Shown here: positions 16,441-24,222 of the stretch, in pieces | How the letters are laid out: every line of letters starts with the position of its first letter | Position numbering within the stretch: position 1 is the stretch's first letter | Origin: Catellatospora paridis | GTDB taxonomy: Bacteria; Actinomycetota; Actinomycetes; Mycobacteriales; Micromonosporaceae | Direction: 5' to 3' | DNA length: 64,000 nt | Assembly (NCBI RefSeq): GCF_009720365.1 | Contig: NZ_WBZD01000016.1 | Coordinates: 1-64,000, forward strand | Program-made: the position numbers and the translations under genes | Notes under the pieces: model-generated | What the model saw: only the letters and a program-made list of their open reading frames with translations | Database searches by the model: none | What the model was told of the DNA's origin: nothing

Positions 16441-16476
16441 AACGGGCGGCGACCCCCGAAGGTGTCACCGCCCGTT
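16441..16476 (-). terminator. Terminator after rplS
   Basis: Arms 16441-16453 and 16464-16476 pair over 13 bp with one mismatch. The hairpin is 18 bp past the rplS stop, and the minus strand continues TTTCG. The rest of the 174-bp gap holds the upstream region of lepB copy 3. Confidence 0.6.
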
Positions 16477-16493
16477 CCGGCGTAAGCGTGGTC

Positions 16494-16850
16494 TCAGGCG
16501 ACCTTGGCCTCGCGCAGCTCCTTGATCTTCGCCTTCTTGCCGCGAAGGTCGCGCAGGTAGTAGAGCTTGGCGCGGCGCACGGCACCACGGGTCACGACCT
16601 CGACCCGGTCGATGGCGGGCCCGTGGAGCGGGTAGGTGCGCTCGACACCCACGCCGAAGCTCAGCTTGCGGACCGTGAAGGTCTCGCGCAGGCCCGAGCC
16701 CTGGCGGCGGATGACGACGCCCTGGAAGACCTGCACACGGGAACGGTTGCCCTCGACGACCCGGGCGTGCACCTTGACGGTGTCACCGCCCCGGAACATC
16801 GGGAGGTCGGTCCGCAGGGAGGCGGCGTCAAGTGCGTCCAGCGTGTTCAT
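16494..16850 (-). CDS. rplS: 50S ribosomal protein L19
   Basis: 118 aa starting '[20 protein letters not shown]'. The S1/L19 core '[20 protein letters not shown]' and '[20 protein letters not shown]' identify it. An in-frame extension of 37 residues upstream is not conserved and was left out. It is downstream of trmD, the classical rpsP-rimM-trmD-rplS order. Confidence 0.97.
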   Translation of the reverse strand: MNTLDALDAASLRTDLPMFRGGDTVKVHARVVEGNRSRVQVFQGVVIRRQGSGLRETFTVRKLSFGVGVERTYPLHGPAIDRVEVVTRGAVRRAKLYYLRDLRGKKAKIKELREAKVA

Positions 16851-17010
16851 CGCTGCATCCTTGAATCTCAGCGCATCGGCTGCCGATACGCGTGTGGGCG
16901 ATACTGACCCAGGCGGGCGCCGCACGGGGCGGGGTGGGCTTGAGTCCTCGTCGTCGCGCACGGCGTGCCCGACAGACGGCAGACGTCACCGTCCGCGGAC
17001 GGCAACCCCT

Positions 17011-17796
17011 CTACTCTGCCACATCGACCGGGTGGGCCGGAAATCCAGCCCCGTCGAGTAGAGCGAGGTCACGCTTGTCCAGCGCGGCCCGGTCCAGCGC
17101 GGCCAGCAGGTCCGGGCGGCGGGCGGCGGTGCGCAGCAGCGCCTGGTCGCGCCGCCAGCGGGCGATCTTTCCGTGGTCGCCGGAGCGCAGGATGTCGGGC
17201 ACGTCATGCCCGCGCCACGACTGCGGCTTGGTGTAGACCGGCGTCTCCAGCAGGCCGTGCGCGTGCGACTCGTCGGCCAGCGAGTCGGCGTTGCCGAGCA
17301 CCCCGGGGATCAGCCGGGTGATCGCCTCCAGCATCACCAGCACCGCGACCTCGCCGCCGAACAGCACGTAGTCGCCCAGCGACACCTCGCTGACCGGCAT
17401 GCGCTCCGCGGCATGGTCCAGCACCCGCTGGTCGATGCCCTCGTAGCGGCCGCACGCGAAGACCAGGTGCGGCTCGGCGGCCAGCGCGTACGCGGTGGAC
17501 TGGGTGAACGGGGCGCCGGCCGGCGACGGCACCACCAGCCGCGCCGGCGTGCCCTGCGGCACGAGCTCGTCGAGGGCCTGGCCCCACGGCTCCGGCCGCA
17601 TCACCATGCCCGGCCCCCCGCCGTACGGGGTGTCGTCCACGGTGCGGTGCACGTCGTGCGTCCAGCCGCGCAGATCGTGCAGGTGCAGGTCGAGGACCCC
17701 GGTGGTGCGCGCCTTGCCGATGAGCGAGAGCTCCAGCGGGGCGAAGTACTCCGGGAAGATGGTGACGACGTCGACGCGCAAACCCTGCCCCGTCAC
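17011..17796 (-). CDS. trmD: tRNA (guanine37-N1)-methyltransferase
   Basis: SPOUT-class methyltransferase making m1G37, which prevents frameshifting. The trefoil-knot SAM site is in '[11 protein letters not shown]' and '[18 protein letters not shown]'. 261 aa. The GTG start overlaps the rimM stop (GTGA), supporting translational coupling; a TTG five codons later would give the more usual '[12 protein letters not shown]' N-terminus. Confidence 0.95.
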   Translation of the reverse strand: MTGQGLRVDVVTIFPEYFAPLELSLIGKARTTGVLDLHLHDLRGWTHDVHRTVDDTPYGGGPGMVMRPEPWGQALDELVPQGTPARLVVPSPAGAPFTQSTAYALAAEPHLVFACGRYEGIDQRVLDHAAERMPVSEVSLGDYVLFGGEVAVLVMLEAITRLIPGVLGNADSLADESHAHGLLETPVYTKPQSWRGHDVPDILRSGDHGKIARWRRDQALLRTAARRPDLLAALDRAALDKRDLALLDGAGFPAHPVDVAE

Positions 17797-18311
17797 AGGT
17801 CGAACAGCCCGCCGGGCGGGTCGACGACGATCCGGCCGCCGGGCACGTCCACCTCGGGCACGATCGTGCTCACGAACGGGATGAGGCCGGTGCGGCCGTC
17901 GGGCATGCGTACCACCAGCAGGTCCGACGCGGGCGCGTGGTCGATGCGGACCACCTTGCCCAGCGGCTCGCCGCCGACGGTGAACACGTCGAGGCCTACC
18001 AGCTGGTGGTCGAGGAACTCGTCCGGGTCCTCCGGCGCGGGGACCTCGGCGGAGTCGACGTTGAGGACCGCGCTCTTGGCCAGCTCGGCCGTGTTGCGGT
18101 CGGTGATCTCCGCGAAGGTGACGATCAGCTCGCCCGAGTGCGGGCGCGCCTCCTCCACCGTGAGCTTGCCCGGCAGTCCCGCCACGGTGGGCTCGACGAC
18201 CAGCGTCGAGCCCACCGCGAAGCGCAACGCGGGCTCGTCAGTGCGCGGATGCACCAGGACCTCGCCCCGGATGCCGTGCGCGCGCATGACATGTCCGACG
18301 ATCAGAAGCAT
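17793..18311 (-). CDS. rimM: 16S rRNA processing protein RimM
   Basis: Assembly factor for the 30S head that binds S19. 172 aa with an N-terminal RimM domain ('[23 protein letters not shown]') and a C-terminal PRC barrel ('[20 protein letters not shown]'). The ATG is clear, and the stop overlaps trmD. Confidence 0.95.
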   Translation of the reverse strand: MLLIVGHVMRAHGIRGEVLVHPRTDEPALRFAVGSTLVVEPTVAGLPGKLTVEEARPHSGELIVTFAEITDRNTAELAKSAVLNVDSAEVPAPEDPDEFLDHQLVGLDVFTVGGEPLGKVVRIDHAPASDLLVVRMPDGRTGLIPFVSTIVPEVDVPGGRIVVDPPGGLFDL

Positions 18312-18329
18312 GGGAATGCTGATCCGCCG

Positions 18330-18593
18330 TCAGAACGCGTCGACGATGTCGACACGGATGCCCTTGCCGCCGACCGAGCCGACCACCTGGCGCAGGGCCC
18401 GCGCGGTGCGACCACCACGGCCGATGACCGTGCCGAGGTCCTCGGGATGAACCCGGACCTCCAGCCGCGGCCCGCGGCGGTTGTCGACCATACGCACCCG
18501 GACGTCGTCCGGGTGGTCCACGATGCCCTTGACGAGGTGCTCCAGCGCGGGCCGGAGCGCGGCGTCAGCTCTGCTGCTCGTCGCCGGCCGCAA
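18330..18593 (-). CDS. khpA: KH-domain RNA-binding protein (KhpA/YlqC type)
   Basis: Single KH domain with GxxG-type loop '[18 protein letters not shown]'. Its place between rpsP and rimM is that of KhpA in Gram-positive bacteria, a small RNA chaperone linked to cell-size control in Streptococcus. The only usable start in frame appears to be a TTG at 18593, overlapping the rpsP end by 29 nt; no ATG or GTG occurs before the conserved '[19 protein letters not shown]'. The true N-terminus is therefore uncertain. Confidence 0.88.
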   Translation of the reverse strand: MRPATSSRADAALRPALEHLVKGIVDHPDDVRVRMVDNRRGPRLEVRVHPEDLGTVIGRGGRTARALRQVVGSVGGKGIRVDIVDAF

Positions 18594-19035
18594 CAGTCTG
18601 CTCCTCAGCCTTGGCCTCGGCCACCGGCTCGACAGCCGCCGGCTTCTCCGCCTTCGCGGCCTTCTTGGCCGGGGCGGCCTTGGCGGGCTCGAGGCCCGCG
18701 GCAGCCTGCGCGGCGGCCTCGTAGGTCGCCTTGCGGTCGGCCTTCGGCGCGGCCATCAGCAGCGGCGGCGGGGCCGGCAGGCCCTTGAACTTCTGCCAGT
18801 CGCCGGTCTTGGAGAGGATGGCGATCACGGACTCGCTCGGCTGCGCGCCGACCGACAGCCAGTGCTGCACCCGGTCCGACTTGACCTCGATGACCGAAGG
18901 GTCTTCCTTCGGCTGGTAGATACCGACGTACTCGATCGCCTTGCCGTCGCGCTTGGTGCGCGAGTCGGCGATGACGATGCGGTACTGCGGGTTGCGGATC
19001 TTGCCCATCCGCAGAAGCCGGATACGAACGGCCAC
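18565..19035 (-). CDS. rpsP: 30S ribosomal protein S16
   Basis: '[26 protein letters not shown]' is the S16 N-terminus. The core ends near residue 85, and a C-terminal Ala/Lys/Glu-rich tail of about 70 residues follows (156 aa in total, against about 82-90 in E. coli and Bacillus). The GTG has AGGAG 11 nt upstream. It is first in the rpsP-khpA-rimM-trmD unit. Confidence 0.96.
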   Translation of the reverse strand: MAVRIRLLRMGKIRNPQYRIVIADSRTKRDGKAIEYVGIYQPKEDPSVIEVKSDRVQHWLSVGAQPSESVIAILSKTGDWQKFKGLPAPPPLLMAAPKADRKATYEAAAQAAAGLEPAKAAPAKKAAKAEKPAAVEPVAEAKAEEQTVAAGDEQQS

Positions 19036-19156
19036 GGTTTTACACTCCTGTGGGTTTGAGGTGAGCGCCATCGCCCTGCGTGGGGTTGCCGGGCTCCGTT
19101 GCTCGAGACATCGCCGCGCCCCGGAAGTTAGAGGGCAGCCGGAAACGCACCGAATA

Positions 19157-19825
19157 TCAGCTAGTCATTGTGCCAGACGGAACGGGCCGGATCGCACGCG
19201 GGCGGTCCCAACCCGCTGTGCGCCGCGGCACCGGCCAGGCGGGATCGGGACGGAAATCACACCAGGTCCCGTCGAACGGGAATCGCCCCGCCTCGGCGAT
19301 CTCGATCAGCCGCGCCCCGTCGGCCCGGATCCGGGCGGCGCCCGCCTCATCCCAGTAGTCCGCATGACCGGTCTTGGCGGCGAGCTCGCCCTCGTCCTTC
19401 CAGCGCCAGCTCAGATCCGGCTCCACCAGCACGTCGAGGGCGTTGTCGGCGAAGTCGACGCCGCACACGTCCCCGTCACGCCAGCGGACGAAAGGGTCCT
19501 CCAGGTTGCCGTACCAGCTGCCGAACCGCCCGCCCGGGAAGAACCACCACACCGACCACGGCTCGCCAGGCCGCTGCCACATCAGCAGATCGTTGCCGGC
19601 CCACACCAGCGGGCGCAGGATCGCGTCCGGCCCCAGCTCGTCGAGGGTGCCGTCATGGTGGCTGCGGCCGTCCCCGGTCATGATCCGCCAGTACGTCGTG
19701 CCCGCCGGCAGCCACAGCAGCAGGCCCCGCTCGCCGTCCTCGACCACCGTGGTCGCCTGGAGGAACGTGATCCGCCCACCCCGCCAGCACCGCCGCAGCA
19801 CGGTCTGCCCCGTCTCGAAGTACAT
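19157..19825 (-). CDS. DUF402 family protein, copy 1
   Basis: 222 aa. The end shares the block '[17 protein letters not shown]' and 'AGWDRPRA' with the neighbouring copy 2. The aromatic/acidic core ('[12 protein letters not shown]', '[24 protein letters not shown]') is that of DUF402, a fold shared with FomD and nucleoside-diphosphate hydrolases; the substrate here is unknown. TAGCGT lies 8 nt before the ATG and no Shine-Dalgarno site is present. An in-frame extension upstream of the ATG was rejected because similarity to copy 2 begins at this ATG. Confidence 0.85.
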   Translation of the reverse strand: MYFETGQTVLRRCWRGGRITFLQATTVVEDGERGLLLWLPAGTTYWRIMTGDGRSHHDGTLDELGPDAILRPLVWAGNDLLMWQRPGEPWSVWWFFPGGRFGSWYGNLEDPFVRWRDGDVCGVDFADNALDVLVEPDLSWRWKDEGELAAKTGHADYWDEAGAARIRADGARLIEIAEAGRFPFDGTWCDFRPDPAWPVPRRTAGWDRPRAIRPVPSGTMTS

Positions 19826-19946
19826 GCGCCGCGACGCTACCGGCCTAGCGCAGCCCGCGCGGCCCCGCCTGGACGTCAGCCCCCGGTTCATGATCACCGT
19901 CTGGCGCCAAGACCGATGGCCTGACCTGACTTTTCGGCACGAGACA

Positions 19947-20000
19947 GCGATCACGGCCGCAACCCAGCGGTCACGGCCGCGGGACGGCGGTCACGGCCGA
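19947..20000 (+). repeat. 20-bp tandem repeat, about 2.7 units
   Basis: GCGATCACGGCCGC, GCGGTCACGGCCGC and GCGGTCACGGCCGA start at 19947, 19967 and 19987, an exact 20-bp period. The array lies between the two DUF402 genes and runs into the last codons of copy 2. Confidence 0.7.
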
Positions 20001-20641
20001 GCGCGGGGGCGGTCCCAGCCGGCCGGGACTTCGGCGGGCACCGTCCAGGCCGGGTCGGGCTGGAAGTCGCACCAGGTGCCGTCGAACGGGAAGGCGCCCG
20101 CCTCGATCAGCTTCACCACCCGCTCGCCCTCGGCCCGCACCGCCTCGCCGTCGGCCACCCAGTAGTGCTGCGGGTGCGCCAGGCGCTCGGCGAACTCCTC
20201 CTCGTCCTTCCAGCGCCAGGACAGGTCGGGCGCGACCACGATGTCGAGGTCCTGGTCCACGATGTCGACGCCGGCGACGGAACCGTCGTCCCAGCGCACC
20301 CCGGACTCCTCGAGGTTGACGTACCAGCGGGTGAACCGGCCGGCGTCGTCGCGGAAGAACCAGACCGAGTGGTCCTCGCCGCGCGGCAGCCACTTGAGCA
20401 GGCTCGGCCCCGACCAGGTGACGTCCCAGAGCTTCGTCTCCGTCTCGATCCACTCCGCGAACGGCATGGCCCGCAGCCCCCGCCGGTCGACCGCGAGCCG
20501 GTCCAGCATCGGCGCGCCGCGGGGCAGCCAGAGCAGCAGGCCCTGCTCGTCGTCGGCGGCGACCACCGCGGTCTTGAGCAGGCCGATCCGGTGGCCGTGG
20601 AAGTGGCGGTGCAGGATCACCCGTCCGGGTTCGAAACGCAT
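19991..20641 (-). CDS. DUF402 family protein, copy 2
   Basis: 216 aa, a paralogue of copy 1 in tandem ('[42 protein letters not shown]' split by small differences from copy 1, and the same [10 protein letters not shown] ending). The family is a predicted metal-dependent nucleotide phosphatase fold. The ATG is preceded by TAGGGT at 6 nt, so the transcript may be leaderless. Confidence 0.85.
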   Translation of the reverse strand: MRFEPGRVILHRHFHGHRIGLLKTAVVAADDEQGLLLWLPRGAPMLDRLAVDRRGLRAMPFAEWIETETKLWDVTWSGPSLLKWLPRGEDHSVWFFRDDAGRFTRWYVNLEESGVRWDDGSVAGVDIVDQDLDIVVAPDLSWRWKDEEEFAERLAHPQHYWVADGEAVRAEGERVVKLIEAGAFPFDGTWCDFQPDPAWTVPAEVPAGWDRPRARP

Positions 20642-20839
20642 GTGCCAACCCTAGCGAAGAACTTGATTGACCAAGTCGTACGACACTAGAGTCGACCGGA
20701 CGCCACAGCACCACAGCACCACCCCCGGCCGCTAATGGGAGAGCGGGAACGGGCGGCTCACACCGGGCGACCGGACCGGATTGGGAGTGTGGCCGCTCCT
20801 GAGTAGTCCCTTTGCAGTCAGACTCAGGAGGACGTGGGA

Positions 20840-21190
20840 ATGTCGATTCCCGTCGAAGAGCACCACGTCGAGCACCAGCGCATCCGGAAGATCGACGAGG
20901 ATGCGACCACGGTCATCGTGCAGGTCGGTGAGATCGCCGAAACGCAGCGCAAGCACACCGCGATGCTCGAGCGGCACACCGTGTACCACCAGCAGCACCG
21001 GTCCGACCTGACCGGGCTGCGGCGCGACCTGGAGGACACCCGCGCCGAGATGAACACCCGTTTCTCGGCACTGGACGACGACGTCGCCGGGCTGAAGACC
21101 GACGTGTCGACGCTCAAGACCGACGTGTCGCTGATCAAGGACACGCTCGGGGTGATCCTGTCGCGGCTGCCGGAGCAACCGGCCGCGTGA
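20840..21190 (+). CDS. Small coiled-coil protein, function unknown
   Basis: 116 aa, almost entirely predicted helix with heptad-like spacing from about residue 55 ('LTGLRRDLEDTRAEMNTRFSALDDDVAGLKTDVSTLKTDVSLI' in pieces). No membrane segment or signal peptide. The ATG at 20840 has AGGAGG 8 nt upstream, which decides against the GTG six bases earlier. It stands alone on the plus strand and is closed by a strong terminator. I do not recognise the family. Confidence 0.75.
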   Translation: MSIPVEEHHVEHQRIRKIDEDATTVIVQVGEIAETQRKHTAMLERHTVYHQQHRSDLTGLRRDLEDTRAEMNTRFSALDDDVAGLKTDVSTLKTDVSLIKDTLGVILSRLPEQPAA

Positions 21191-21194
21191 GATG

Positions 21195-21235
21195 ACGAAA
21201 GCGGCCCCCGGAGCCTGGCCGGGGGCCGCTTTCGT
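21195..21235. terminator. Strong bidirectional terminator
   Basis: A perfect 17-bp stem with a 7-nt loop lies 4 bp past the plus-strand coiled-coil gene and 10 bp past the end of minus-strand proS. Both outer edges are A/T-containing (ACGAAAG...CTTTCGT). Confidence 0.8.
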
Positions 21236-21245
21236 GTCGTTCGGG

Positions 21246-22655
21246 TCAGTACGAGCGGGCCAGGATCGCGGTCAGGTCGGGCTCGTCCTGCGAGGCCGGG
21301 ACCGAGCCGTCCGCCCGGAACAGGCAGCGCACCGTGATGGCGCGCTCGTTGGCCAGCGCCTCGCCGTCGACGCCGACCGCCGACCACGGCACCCGGGCCC
21401 AGCCGGTGCCGGCCGCTTCGAGGGCCTCGTCCAGGGTGGACACCTCGACGGTGTTCGCCTCCCGGCGGGCCAGCGCCTCGTCGTACAGCGCCTTCTGGTC
21501 GGCCTCCAGCGCGGCGGTGACCGCGCCGACCGCCTCACCGAGCTGCATCGGGGTCTTCGAGCCATCGATGCGGCGCACCAGCACGACGCGGCCCTCGGCC
21601 AGGTCGCGCGGGCCGACCTCGATCCGGATCGGGTAGCCCTTCAGCTCCGCGTCGACGGCGCGGCGGCCGAACGGGGTGTCGACCCGGTCGTCCAGCTTGA
21701 CCCGGACACCGGCCGCGGCCAGGTCCTCGACCAGCGTGCGGGCGGCGGAGGTGATCGAGCCGTCGGTCTCCTTGACCACGGTGACGATCGCCTGGATCGG
21801 CGCGAGCGCCGGCGGGACGCGCATGCCGTTGTCGTCGCCGTGGCACATGATCAGGCCGCCGAGCATGCGGGTCGAGGTGCCCCAGGACGTGGTCCAGGCG
21901 TGCTCGCGGGTGCCCGCCTGCGACGAGTACGCCACGTCGAACGCCTTGGCGAAGTTCTGGCCGAGCTCGTGCGAGGTGCCCATCTGCAGCGCCTTGCCGT
22001 CGCCCATCATCGCTTCCAGCGTGTACGTGCTGGTGGCGCCCGCGAAGCGCTCGCGGTTGGTCTTGCGGCCCAGCACCACGGGAATGGCGAGCAGCTCACG
22101 CATGTGGCGCTCGTACACCTCGTGGTGGATCTTCAGGGTGTATGCCTTGGCGTCGGCCTCGGTGGCGTGGGCAGTGTGCCCCTCCTGCCACAGGAACTCC
22201 GACGTGCGCAGGAAGATCCGCGGGCGCATCTCCCAGCGGACCACGTTGGCCCACTGGTTGAGCAGCAGCGGCAGGTCACGGTAGGAGTCGACCCACTTGG
22301 CCATGAACTCGCCGATGACGGTCTCGCTGGTGGGACGCACCACGACCGGCTCGGCCAGCTGCTTGCCGCCGCCGTGGGTGACCACCGCGAGCTCGGGCGA
22401 GAAGCCCTCGACGTGCTCGGCCTCGCGCTTGAGGTAGCTCTCCGGGATGAACAGCGGGAAGTACGCGTTCTCCGCGCCCGCCGCCTTGATCCGGGAGTCC
22501 ATGTCGGCCTGCATCCGCTCCCAGATGGCGTAGGCCGTCGGTCGGATGACCATGGTGCCCCGGACCGGGCCGTTGTCGGCCAGCTGAGCCTTGGAGATCA
22601 GGTCCTGATACCAGCGGGGAAAGTCTTCCGCCCGGGGAGTGAGCACACGCGCCAT
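21246..22655 (-). CDS. proS: Prolyl-tRNA synthetase (archaeal/eukaryote-like type)
   Basis: Class II synthetase of 469 aa. The three class II motifs are visible around 'GTMVIRPTAYAIWERM', 'NVVRWEMRPRIFLRTSEFLWQEGHTAHA' and 'GLIMCHGDDNGMRVPP'. There is no editing insertion between motifs 2 and 3, and the architecture is the short eukaryote/archaeal-like form found in some bacteria. The ATG is clear. A 75-bp palindromic element lies upstream. Confidence 0.95.
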   Translation of the reverse strand: MARVLTPRAEDFPRWYQDLISKAQLADNGPVRGTMVIRPTAYAIWERMQADMDSRIKAAGAENAYFPLFIPESYLKREAEHVEGFSPELAVVTHGGGKQLAEPVVVRPTSETVIGEFMAKWVDSYRDLPLLLNQWANVVRWEMRPRIFLRTSEFLWQEGHTAHATEADAKAYTLKIHHEVYERHMRELLAIPVVLGRKTNRERFAGATSTYTLEAMMGDGKALQMGTSHELGQNFAKAFDVAYSSQAGTREHAWTTSWGTSTRMLGGLIMCHGDDNGMRVPPALAPIQAIVTVVKETDGSITSAARTLVEDLAAAGVRVKLDDRVDTPFGRRAVDAELKGYPIRIEVGPRDLAEGRVVLVRRIDGSKTPMQLGEAVGAVTAALEADQKALYDEALARREANTVEVSTLDEALEAAGTGWARVPWSAVGVDGEALANERAITVRCLFRADGSVPASQDEPDLTAILARSY

Positions 22656-22740
22656 AGCGGGTCATCCTACTGACCCACGCCGCGCCCGCTCCCCCCAGCC
22701 CGCCCGTGTCCCGCCCCACCCCGCCGCCCGAAGTGCTCAA

Positions 22741-22815
22741 GATCGCCCGACTTGCCTGGCACATGGGCGAAAGCGCGCCCAAGATACGCACACGTGCCCG
22801 GCAAGTCCGGCGATC
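22741..22815. repeat. 75-bp dispersed palindrome, copy A1
   Basis: 22-nt arms (22741-22762, 22794-22815) pair with two mismatches; the outer ends are GATCG and CGATC. It is 9 bp past the amidohydrolase stop and upstream of proS. About 85% identical by eye to copy A2 and exactly the same length as A2 and A3. Confidence 0.85.
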
Positions 22816-22824
22816 ATGAACCGG

Positions 22825-23907
22825 TCAGTGGATGACGCGGCCGCGCAGGACGATGCGTTGTGGGGCGAGCAGGGTGCGCAGGTCGCGGCGGGGGTCTTCG
22901 TCGTAGACGACCAGGTCGGCCAGGCCGCCCTCGGTCAGGCCGGGGAAGCCGAGCCAGTCGCGGGCGCGCCAGGAACCGGCCGCGAGCACGTCGGACGCGG
23001 ACATTCCGGCCGCGTGCAGGCGCAGCATCTCCTGTGCGGCCAGGCCGTGTGCGATGCCGCCGCCGGCGTCGGAGCCGACGTAGATCGGCACCCCGGCCTC
23101 GTGCGCCGCGGACACCACCGCCGGGAACCGGTCGCGCAGCGCGAGCATGTGCTTGGCGTACCCGGGGAACCTCGCCTCGGCCCGTTCGGCGATGTGCCCG
23201 AACGTCTCGATGTTGATCATTGTCGGGACCAGGGCGGTGCCCCGGCGCGCCATCTCGTCGAGCAGGTCGGTCGACAGCCCGGTGCCGTGCTCGACGCAGT
23301 CGATGCCCGCGCGCACCAGCGTCGCGACGCTCGACTCCTCGAAGCAGTGCGCGGTGATCCGCGCCCCGGCCGCGTGCGCCGCGCCCACGGCCGCGGTGAG
23401 CGTGGCCTCGTCCCAGGCGGGCGCGAGGTCGCCGCGGTCGCGGTCGATCCAGTCGCCGACCAGCTTCACCCAGCCCGTGCCCGCCGCCGCCTGCCGGGTC
23501 ACCTCCGCCACCACCTGGTCCGCGGGCACCTCCACCCCGATCTCGGGCAGGTACCGCCGCGGCGGCGCGACATGCCGGCCCGCGCGGGCCAGTCGCGGCA
23601 CGTCGCGGTCGTCGTCCAGCTCGGCGTACGGATACGGCGAGCCCGCATCCCGGATCGCCAGCACCCCGGCGTCCCGGTCGACGAAGGCCAGCTCCCGCGC
23701 CTGCGCCAGGCTCGTCACCGGGGCCCCGCCGGGCGCGATGCCGATGTGGCAGTGCGCGTCCACCAGTCCCGGCAGCACGTAGCCGCCGGTGGAGACCGTC
23801 TGCGCCCCGGACACCGGGGTCAGCGACACCCGGTCGCCGACCAGCCACAGATCACGGACTTCGTCGTCGGGGAGCACCACGCCCCGCACATGCAGCGCCG
23901 TCGCCAT
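22825..23907 (-). CDS. Amidohydrolase-superfamily enzyme
   Basis: 360-aa TIM-barrel hydrolase. Metal ligands are visible: His52 and His54 ('DAHCHIG'), a likely carboxylated Lys148 ('GWVKLVGDW'), His187 ('ITAHCFEE'), His207 ('CVEHGTG') and Asp280 ('YVGSDAGG'). This resembles the imidazolonepropionase/prolidase-like group; the substrate is unknown. The ATG at 23907 begins the small beta-domain. A LexA-type operator lies 112 bp upstream, so DNA-damage control is possible but unproven. No partner gene is adjacent. Confidence 0.87.
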   Translation of the reverse strand: MATALHVRGVVLPDDEVRDLWLVGDRVSLTPVSGAQTVSTGGYVLPGLVDAHCHIGIAPGGAPVTSLAQARELAFVDRDAGVLAIRDAGSPYPYAELDDDRDVPRLARAGRHVAPPRRYLPEIGVEVPADQVVAEVTRQAAAGTGWVKLVGDWIDRDRGDLAPAWDEATLTAAVGAAHAAGARITAHCFEESSVATLVRAGIDCVEHGTGLSTDLLDEMARRGTALVPTMINIETFGHIAERAEARFPGYAKHMLALRDRFPAVVSAAHEAGVPIYVGSDAGGGIAHGLAAQEMLRLHAAGMSASDVLAAGSWRARDWLGFPGLTEGGLADLVVYDEDPRRDLRTLLAPQRIVLRGRVIH

Positions 23908-24018
23908 GCCTCGCACTGTCCCATACGACTGGATCTCCGCGACGGCGGCGTGACGGGTCGCCGCCGCCACCCGAACGGGTCGTGCGTCGCAGGATCGAGG
24001 ACGGTCCCTTGCTTTTGT

Positions 24019-24034
24019 TCGAACACATGTTCGA
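24019..24034 (+). promoter_or_regulatory. LexA (SOS) operator within a possible plus-strand promoter
   Basis: TCGAACACATGTTCGA fits the Gram-positive/actinobacterial SOS box CGAACRNRYGTTYG at every position and adds a flanking T/A pair. On the plus strand TTGCTT (24009-24014) and GATAAT (24033-24038) flank it with an 18-bp spacer, so LexA would block that promoter. A minus-strand role for the amidohydrolase, 112 bp away, is the alternative. Confidence 0.7.
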
Positions 24035-24044
24035 TAATGGATGC

Positions 24045-24200
24045 AGGCGCGGGGCGTCGGCACAGCTGAGTGATGGCAGTCAGCAACTGTGCCGGCGCCT
24101 CCCCGACTGCATGCATCGATCCCATGCAGACGAAGATCGCCACCTCAGGCCCGGCGTCGGGGGGTGACCGGTAGCGGACCCTGAGGTGGCGATCTTCAAA
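24045..24200 (+). ncRNA. Candidate structured small RNA under LexA control
   Basis: From a start near 24045 the transcript would consist of three consecutive stem-loops: 24053-24099 (12 bp with one G-U, a small bulge, then 5 bp), 24107-24129 (7 bp) and 24132-24197 (18 bp perfect). No reading frame with a ribosome site is seen. The last hairpin lies at the ffh end, and no T-run follows on the plus strand. This is inference from structure and the promoter-like sequence only. Confidence 0.25.
24132..24197. terminator. Perfect 18-bp hairpin downstream of ffh (element C)
   Basis: GAAGATCGCCACCTCAGG and its exact reverse complement are separated by 30 nt. It begins 26 nt past the ffh stop on the minus strand. 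The GATCG/CGATC outer ends resemble the 75-bp palindromes and element B. Confidence 0.7.
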
Positions 24201-24222
24201 AACCGTGCGGGACGGACCGGAC

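Larger units (their letters stand above)
23908..24222. other. 315-bp gap between the amidohydrolase and ffh
   Basis: I see no convincing protein gene. The gap contains a LexA-type operator (24019-24034) and three successive stem-loops at 24053-24099, 24107-24129 and 24132-24197. Short open frames on both strands run through the stem-loops and look like chance readings of palindromes. Confidence 0.7.

Noticed and set aside
23820-24143. Minus-strand open frame of about 107 codons over the LexA box gap
   Set aside because: It runs through the stem-loops and into the amidohydrolase in another frame, lacks a ribosome site and shows no protein-like pattern.
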